From Bifidobacterium xylocopae (GTDB taxonomy: Bacteria > Actinomycetota > Actinomycetes > Actinomycetales > Bifidobacteriaceae), in NCBI RefSeq assembly GCF_003315615.1, contig NZ_PDCH01000001.1, positions 186,001 through 250,000 of the forward strand: a stretch of 64,000 nucleotides of DNA. Reading direction: 5' to 3'. This document shows, piece after piece, positions 59,045-64,000 of this stretch. The notes under the pieces were generated by a model that did not search any database, was not told the origin of the DNA, and saw nothing but the letters and a program-made list of their open reading frames with translations. The position numbers were made by a program, and so were the translations under genes. Each line of letters opens with the position of its first letter. Position 1 is the first letter of the stretch.

Positions 59045-61945
59045 ATGAGCGAAGCGGACAAACAGAAGAACGGCAAGGGCCCCCTGCTGGTGGTGGACGG
59101 TCACTCGCTGGCTTTCAGGGCCTATTATGCCCTCCCGGTCGAGTCGTTCACGACTTCGAAAGGCGAGGCCACCAACGCGGTCTGGGGCTTCGCGATAATG
59201 CTTTCGGAAGTGATCGCCGCCGAGCAGCCCACGCGGATGGCTGTGGCGTTCGATATGGCTGGCGGGACCTTCCGCAATGAGATGCTTTCCGGTTATAAGG
59301 GCACACGCCAGGCCGCCCCCGAGGAGTTGATCGACCAGCTGCCCAAACTGCAGCACTTCCTGGAGACACTTGGGGTCACTTATATCGAGAAGCAGGGTTA
59401 TGAGGGTGACGACATCATCGGGACCCTGGCCACGATGGGTGAGGAAGCAGGATACCGGACACTGGTGCTTTCTGGCGACCGGGATGCCTTCCAGCTGGCG
59501 GATGAGTCGGTCACGGTCCTGTTCCCCGGCTACCACTTCCGCCAGCTCAAGCGGATGACCCCGGAAGCGATCGAGGAAAAATACCACGTCGGCCCTCGTC
59601 TGTATCCCGACCTGGCGGCTCTGAGAGGCGAGCAGTCCGACAACATCCCGGGTGTCCCAGGGGTGGGGGATGCGTACGCCGCGCGCTGGCTCAATGAGTA
59701 CGGCAGCCTGGAGGGTGTCCTGGCAAGTGCCGATGCCATCAAGGGCAAGAAGGGCCAGGCCTTGCGAGATAGCATCGAACAGGTCAGGCTGAACCGCCGG
59801 GTCAACGCGTTGGTGCGTGATCTGGACCTGGGTGTACAGGTCGAGGACCTGACTTTCGGCAAGATTCACACCGATGAGGTCAATGCGCTCTTCAATCAGT
59901 TGGAATTCGGTTCCCACACCCGCAACAAGATCCTCAAGGGATTCAACTGCGTGGAGGGTTATGATGATTCGACCGGAACCGGCCAAGATGCCGGTGCCAG
60001 TGAGGAGATGGAGTTCGAGCTGCCCTCGTTGGATCCGGTCAAGGATGCCGAGGCGTTCACCGCCTGGTGTGAGAGCCACCTGCCCACCGTGGAGGATTCA
60101 CGAACGATGGCCGAGGCCATGCCGGATTCCGGTCCGGTCATCACGGCGGCTGGCGATGGCGTGAAAGCCGCTCAAGAGCAGGCTGTGGCTTGCCCCGATC
60201 TGGCCGAGAACTCCTGGTATCTCTACGCCGAGGGGGACGACAAGCCCGGTGCCGCGAAGATGGAGCGGCTGGTCATACTGGCTCCTGATTCCCACGCAGT
60301 TATGCTGGACGCCCAGGCAGTGGCCGACGACATGCTCCAGGCGGTACAGCAAGCGATAACTGCGCGTATAGCAACCTGCACCGTCCACGGGTACAAGGAG
60401 CATGTCCATCTGCTGGGCGCGATTGGCCTGCAGCTGGCTATGCCGTTGTTCGACACCAAGCTGGCCGGTTACCTGGTCGAGCCGGACTTCCATGCCTCCA
60501 ACCTGGACAAGGCCTTCACCCACTTCCTTAAGATCTCCCTGGACGAGAAGCCCGAAGTGGAGCAGGGGGCCCTCGATTTCGGCGGCGATGGCAAGGACGA
60601 ACCGCACACCCTGACGAAAGAGGAGACCATCCTGCGAAGGGTGGAATCCGTCAGACTCCTGGCTGCTCATCTGGAATCGTTGATCGAGGAACGCAAACAG
60701 TTCAACCTCCTGCGAGTCATCGAAATGCCGACCTCGACGGTCCTGTCCGGCATGGAGGATCAGGGAGCCAAGGTTGACCTGGAACGCCTGCGCACCATGG
60801 GGGACCAGTTCGAGGCCGAGGCGCAGCAGGCCGAAGCCATTGCCTGGGACAGAGCGGGGGCAAAGGTCAATCTGCAAAGCCCCAAGCAGCTGCAGAAGAT
60901 CCTCTTCGAGGACATGGGGCTCAAACCGGTCCAGCGTACCAAGCGCGGGTCCTACTCGACCAATGCGGCTTCGCTCCAGCGGCTGTACGTCAGTTCGGTC
61001 GGCAATGAACGGGCCAACGACTTCCTCGGGGCCCTCCTCAAGCACCGGGAAACCAACAAACTCAAGCAGATTGTCAACTCATTGATGGAGTCGGTCAATC
61101 CAAATGACGGGCGCATCCATACCACCTTCGAGCAGACCGTGGCGGCGACCGGTCGATTAAGCTCGGTCGATCCGAATCTGCAAAACATACCAAACAAGAA
61201 CGCGGCCGGCCGCGAGATCCGCTCGGCGTTCGTGCCTGGCGAAGGGTTCGAATCCCTGCTCAGCTGCGACTACTCTCAGGTCGAGCTGCGCATCATGGCC
61301 GACCTGTCCGGGGACGAGGCGCTGATCGAGGCCTTCAAGTCCGGTACCGACTTCCACAAATACGTAGCCTCTCTGGTATATGGAATCGGTGTGGATGAGG
61401 TTTCCTCCGACCAGCGCTCCCACGTCAAGGCCATGAGCTACGGCCTGGCCTACGGGCTGTCCACATACGGACTCGCCCAGCAGCTCGATGTCAGTCCCGC
61501 TGAGGCTGATGTCTTGAAATCCCAGTACTTCTCCACGTTCGGCAAGGTGCACGACTACCTGGAATCCCTGGTCGAAGATGCCCGTGTCAAGGGATACACC
61601 GAGACGATCTTCGGACGGCGTCGCTACTTCCCTGGACTGAAGTCCAAGCGGCGGCCCACCCGTGATGCAGCAGAACGTGCCGCGCTGAATGCACCTATCC
61701 AGGGGTCCGCCGCCGACATTATGAAGATAGCGATGATAAAGGCCCAACACACCATGAGTGAGGCTGGCTGCCGAAGCCGCATCGTACTGCAGATCCATGA
61801 TGAACTCGTGGTGGAGATCGCCGCGGGTGAGGAGAAACAGGTGGCCGCCTTGGTCAAGGAAGCCATGGAGCATGCGGTCAGGCTGGCCGTGCCTTTGGAC
61901 GTCTCCACCGGCATAGGCGGGGATTGGCAACAAGCAGCCCACTGA
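59045..61945 (+). CDS. polA: DNA polymerase I
   Basis: A 966-aa protein. The N-terminal 5'-3' nuclease has VVDGHSLAFRAYYAL and YEGDDIIGTLA. The middle 3'-5' exonuclease-like domain lacks the Asp-x-Glu metal site, as in many Gram-positive PolA. Polymerase motifs A (SCDYSQVELRIMADLSGD), B (RSHVKAMSYGLAYGLSTYGL) and C (LQIHDELVVEI) are intact. It acts in Okazaki fragment and repair synthesis. Start ATG 59045. Confidence 0.97.
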   Translation: MSEADKQKNGKGPLLVVDGHSLAFRAYYALPVESFTTSKGEATNAVWGFAIMLSEVIAAEQPTRMAVAFDMAGGTFRNEMLSGYKGTRQAAPEELIDQLPKLQHFLETLGVTYIEKQGYEGDDIIGTLATMGEEAGYRTLVLSGDRDAFQLADESVTVLFPGYHFRQLKRMTPEAIEEKYHVGPRLYPDLAALRGEQSDNIPGVPGVGDAYAARWLNEYGSLEGVLASADAIKGKKGQALRDSIEQVRLNRRVNALVRDLDLGVQVEDLTFGKIHTDEVNALFNQLEFGSHTRNKILKGFNCVEGYDDSTGTGQDAGASEEMEFELPSLDPVKDAEAFTAWCESHLPTVEDSRTMAEAMPDSGPVITAAGDGVKAAQEQAVACPDLAENSWYLYAEGDDKPGAAKMERLVILAPDSHAVMLDAQAVADDMLQAVQQAITARIATCTVHGYKEHVHLLGAIGLQLAMPLFDTKLAGYLVEPDFHASNLDKAFTHFLKISLDEKPEVEQGALDFGGDGKDEPHTLTKEETILRRVESVRLLAAHLESLIEERKQFNLLRVIEMPTSTVLSGMEDQGAKVDLERLRTMGDQFEAEAQQAEAIAWDRAGAKVNLQSPKQLQKILFEDMGLKPVQRTKRGSYSTNAASLQRLYVSSVGNERANDFLGALLKHRETNKLKQIVNSLMESVNPNDGRIHTTFEQTVAATGRLSSVDPNLQNIPNKNAAGREIRSAFVPGEGFESLLSCDYSQVELRIMADLSGDEALIEAFKSGTDFHKYVASLVYGIGVDEVSSDQRSHVKAMSYGLAYGLSTYGLAQQLDVSPAEADVLKSQYFSTFGKVHDYLESLVEDARVKGYTETIFGRRRYFPGLKSKRRPTRDAAERAALNAPIQGSAADIMKIAMIKAQHTMSEAGCRSRIVLQIHDELVVEIAAGEEKQVAALVKEAMEHAVRLAVPLDVSTGIGGDWQQAAH

Positions 61946-62042
61946 CTCGCCGTGCACCGTGCCGGACCAGGTCGGAACAAGTCCGGAAGCTTATCCAGGG
62001 TGCTCGGTGCGGGTTGGACTGTCACAGGGAAGGGAGGTCGGC

Positions 62043-62978
62043 ATGGCACAGTCTTCGCTGCAGTCCCGGGCGTCAACCGTGGTTTTGGCGGATGTGGTCA
62101 AGGTCCTGGAAGAGCTGTATCCACTCTCGTATGCCGAGGAATGGGACCACCCCGGATTGATTGTAGGTGGTCTGGGGTGGCCGGTCAGCCGTGTCTTCTG
62201 CGCGGTGGACCCGACCGTGGAAGTGGTCGAGGAGGCCATCCGAGCCGGGGCGCAACTGTTGATCTGCCATCATCCTCTGTTCTTCCGTCCGGTTCATGAG
62301 GTGGGCGGTCGCGGCTTCCGTGGAGCCATCGTCACCCGGCTGATGGAGGCGCATTGTGGCTTGTGGGTGGGGCACACGAACGCCGATGCCGCTGTGCGGG
62401 GTGTCGCCCAGGCAGCGGCCGACCTCCTGGGGCTTACCGGGCAGCGGCCTTTGGAACCAATTCAGGTGGATCCGTCGGATTGGCATGCCATGCACGGTGA
62501 GAGCGGGTTCGCGGTCGGATTGGGACGGGTAGGCCGGTTGCCTGCGCCCATTCGTTTCGGTGACTTCGTCGAGCGCGTCGCTGGTCTCCTTCCCCGAACC
62601 GAGCTTGGTGTCCAGGCAGCAGGTGAACCGGATGCCGGAATAAGCACCGTGGCCATCCTTCCCGGATCAGGCGACTCCATGTTCGAACAGGTCCGTGCCA
62701 GCGGCGTGGATGTCTATGTGACCAGCGATCTGCGCCACCATCCAGCCACAGACGCCTATCAGCAGGCCCGCTATGAGGCGGAACTGCGAGCCCGGGCAGG
62801 CGGCGACGGGGCAGTGAGACCCATGCTTGTCAACACACCGCACTCGGCCATCGAAAGTCTGTGGTTCGCTTATGCCGGTCAGGACATCCCCAAGGCCATC
62901 GAGGAGGAGACCGGGGTGCATGTGGATTTGCGGGTCATCGATCATTCGACGGACCCTTGGACATTCTCCGTCAAATAG
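62043..62978 (+). CDS. NIF3/YbgI-family dinuclear-metal protein
   Basis: A 311-aa protein: AEEWDHPGLIVGG, LLICHHPLFF (metal His pair), VGHTNADAAVRGVA and TSDLRHHPATDA. Some members are called GTP cyclohydrolase type 1 NIF3, but the biochemical role is unclear. GGGAGG precedes ATG 62043. Confidence 0.88.
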   Translation: MAQSSLQSRASTVVLADVVKVLEELYPLSYAEEWDHPGLIVGGLGWPVSRVFCAVDPTVEVVEEAIRAGAQLLICHHPLFFRPVHEVGGRGFRGAIVTRLMEAHCGLWVGHTNADAAVRGVAQAAADLLGLTGQRPLEPIQVDPSDWHAMHGESGFAVGLGRVGRLPAPIRFGDFVERVAGLLPRTELGVQAAGEPDAGISTVAILPGSGDSMFEQVRASGVDVYVTSDLRHHPATDAYQQARYEAELRARAGGDGAVRPMLVNTPHSAIESLWFAYAGQDIPKAIEEETGVHVDLRVIDHSTDPWTFSVK

Positions 62979-63098
62979 GGCCACAAGGAGCCTGGGCCGG
63001 CCTGGATCCATGGTGGGCTGGCGGCTAGCTGGCGCGGAGGGATGCGTAAGCTACCTGTGGGGCTGGATGTATGGGAAGCAGGGGGTAGGACATTGACC

Positions 63099-63734
63099 AT
63101 GAATCGAAGCGGAGCAACAGGCAATCAGCGTCGGCTCTTCACGGCAGGCACGGATGGGGTGGATATGGACATACCCGTCGATGAGCTGGGCAGTCGCACC
63201 CTCTTCAAAGGGCCGATATTCACCATTGAGGACAAACGGATAGCTCTGGCAAGAATCGACGGGGGCCGTACCGTCATCCGCCGGCAGCTGGTGCATCATG
63301 CGCCCTGCGTCGTCATGCTGGCCCACGACACGGCCCGGGACCTGTACCTGGTGGAGCGGGAATACCGGGTAGGCGTCGGTGGTTATACCTTCGGTCTGCC
63401 GGCTGGATTCATCGATGCCGGGGAGGATCCGAAGGCCGCGGCTTTGCGCGAGCTGCGCGAAGAGACCGGTGTGGTTCCCGGCGGGCCTCAGGCCTATCGG
63501 ATCGAGCCTGTGGCCGACTGCTATTCCTCCGAGGGGATGAGTGATGAGCTGGTTCACATCATGGTCGTACGGCTGGATTCCTGGACCCAGGTTCAAACCC
63601 GCTTCGATCCCGACGAACATGTCCAGTCCGCCTGGCTGGAATGGTCGGCCCTTCGGACGCTGCCCATCACGGCTTCCAATGCTGTGATTGCCGTACAGTC
63701 TGAGGCCCTGCATCGCTTGGCGGGGGTCCACTAG
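63099..63734 (+). CDS. Nudix hydrolase, ADP-ribose pyrophosphatase type
   Basis: A 211-aa protein. The Nudix box is canonical: GEDPKAAALRELREETGVVP. Upstream YTFGLPAGFIDAG and downstream CYSSEGMSDELVH are as in ADP-ribose pyrophosphatases. ATG 63099 has TAGGA 9 nt upstream; an earlier frame start at 63042 is less likely. Confidence 0.9.
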   Translation: MNRSGATGNQRRLFTAGTDGVDMDIPVDELGSRTLFKGPIFTIEDKRIALARIDGGRTVIRRQLVHHAPCVVMLAHDTARDLYLVEREYRVGVGGYTFGLPAGFIDAGEDPKAAALRELREETGVVPGGPQAYRIEPVADCYSSEGMSDELVHIMVVRLDSWTQVQTRFDPDEHVQSAWLEWSALRTLPITASNAVIAVQSEALHRLAGVH

Positions 63735-63758
63735 TCCGAGCTGGTGCTACAGGCACAG

Positions 63759-64000
63759 TCATGCTGGGGTGGCGGCCTTGGCGAACACGCCTGTGCGGGC
63801 GTACAGCCCGGTCGATAGCGCGATCATGAGCGCCGCGAAGCATCCGATGCCGGTATAGCCCGTATAGCGATCGATAAGGGGGCCGCCTATGATTCCAGCC
63901 AGTGTCTGTCCAAGATACATGGCGGCGTTGGAGAGCGAGGAGATGGTGGATCTGGCTTGGCTGACGCTTGATTGCAGGGTGGTCATGAAGAGCGGGAAGA
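63759..64000 (-). CDS. MFS transporter, C-terminal part (runs off the window)
   Basis: The leftward frame is open to the window edge. SSLSNAAMYLGQTLAGIIGG and PLIDRYTGYTGIGCFAALMI ALSTGLYAR form the last two helices of a major-facilitator transporter. The substrate cannot be judged from this piece. Confidence 0.75.
   Translation of the reverse strand, partial: FPLFMTTLQSSVSQARSTISSLSNAAMYLGQTLAGIIGGPLIDRYTGYTGIGCFAALMIALSTGLYARTGVFAKAATPA

Noticed and set aside
58169-60079. Leftward 636-aa frame opposite the ANTAR regulator and polA
   Set aside because: It would overlap the tRNA and two well-supported genes; G+C-rich codon bias alone explains the open frame.

Overview
This window is most likely from a Bifidobacterium (Actinomycetota). 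The evidence is the high-GC coding, the conserved block rpsA-coaE-uvrB-terC-pyk-(Nudix)-tRNA-Leu-ANTAR regulator-polA on the right, actinobacterial LexA boxes (TCGAAC-N4-GTTCGA), an AGCGCT-type operator in front of pyk, and several apparently leaderless genes. The species cannot be named from sequence alone.

Positions 1 to about 43,730 are one siphovirus-type (HK97-like) prophage. The integrase is at the right end and attL lies outside the window. Order: (i) 109-5405, a cargo and immunity region with a SHOCT protein, a K+ channel, a solitary HsdR-N-type nuclease and membrane proteins. These are punctuated by duplicated 3' fragments of immA and by a second short repeat. (ii) 5429-6238, the cI/cro-like switch, with four TTCATnATGAA sites, three of them exactly 20 bp apart. 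(iii) 6251-17639, rightward early genes: antirepressor, a DivIVA-like protein, RecT/Bet, a frameshifted SSB, RusA, a replication initiator and small zinc and HTH proteins. (iv) 17640-20110, an accessory island with a convergent sce7726-type nuclease and Beta-family protein between gene remnants. (v) 20111-41556, late genes: HNH, TerS, TerL, portal, protease, capsid, connectors, tail tube, G/GT chaperones, tape measure, tail tip, fibre, CHAP/amidase-type lysin and holin. (vi) 41757-43577, a membrane protein and the tyrosine integrase.

The right junction appears to fall inside the start of a Y-family polymerase gene (umuC), downstream of an SOS-controlled umuD. The prophage therefore seems to interrupt an SOS mutagenesis operon. 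Several prophage genes carry frame lesions: SSB (one base lost), the tail fibre (shift near its 3' end) and a small membrane protein (32-bp tandem duplication). No such lesion was noticed in the core genes.

From 43,810 the sequence is host core. It holds umuD, a two-component system (HK/RR), carD, a Zn/Mn-type ABC transporter with a Fur/Zur-like box, folD, rpsA, coaE, uvrB (SOS box inside coaE), terC, pyk, a Nudix protein with a degenerate box, tRNA-Leu(CAA) with an unusually short variable region, an ANTAR response regulator, polA, a NIF3-family protein, a canonical Nudix hydrolase and the 3' end of an MFS transporter.
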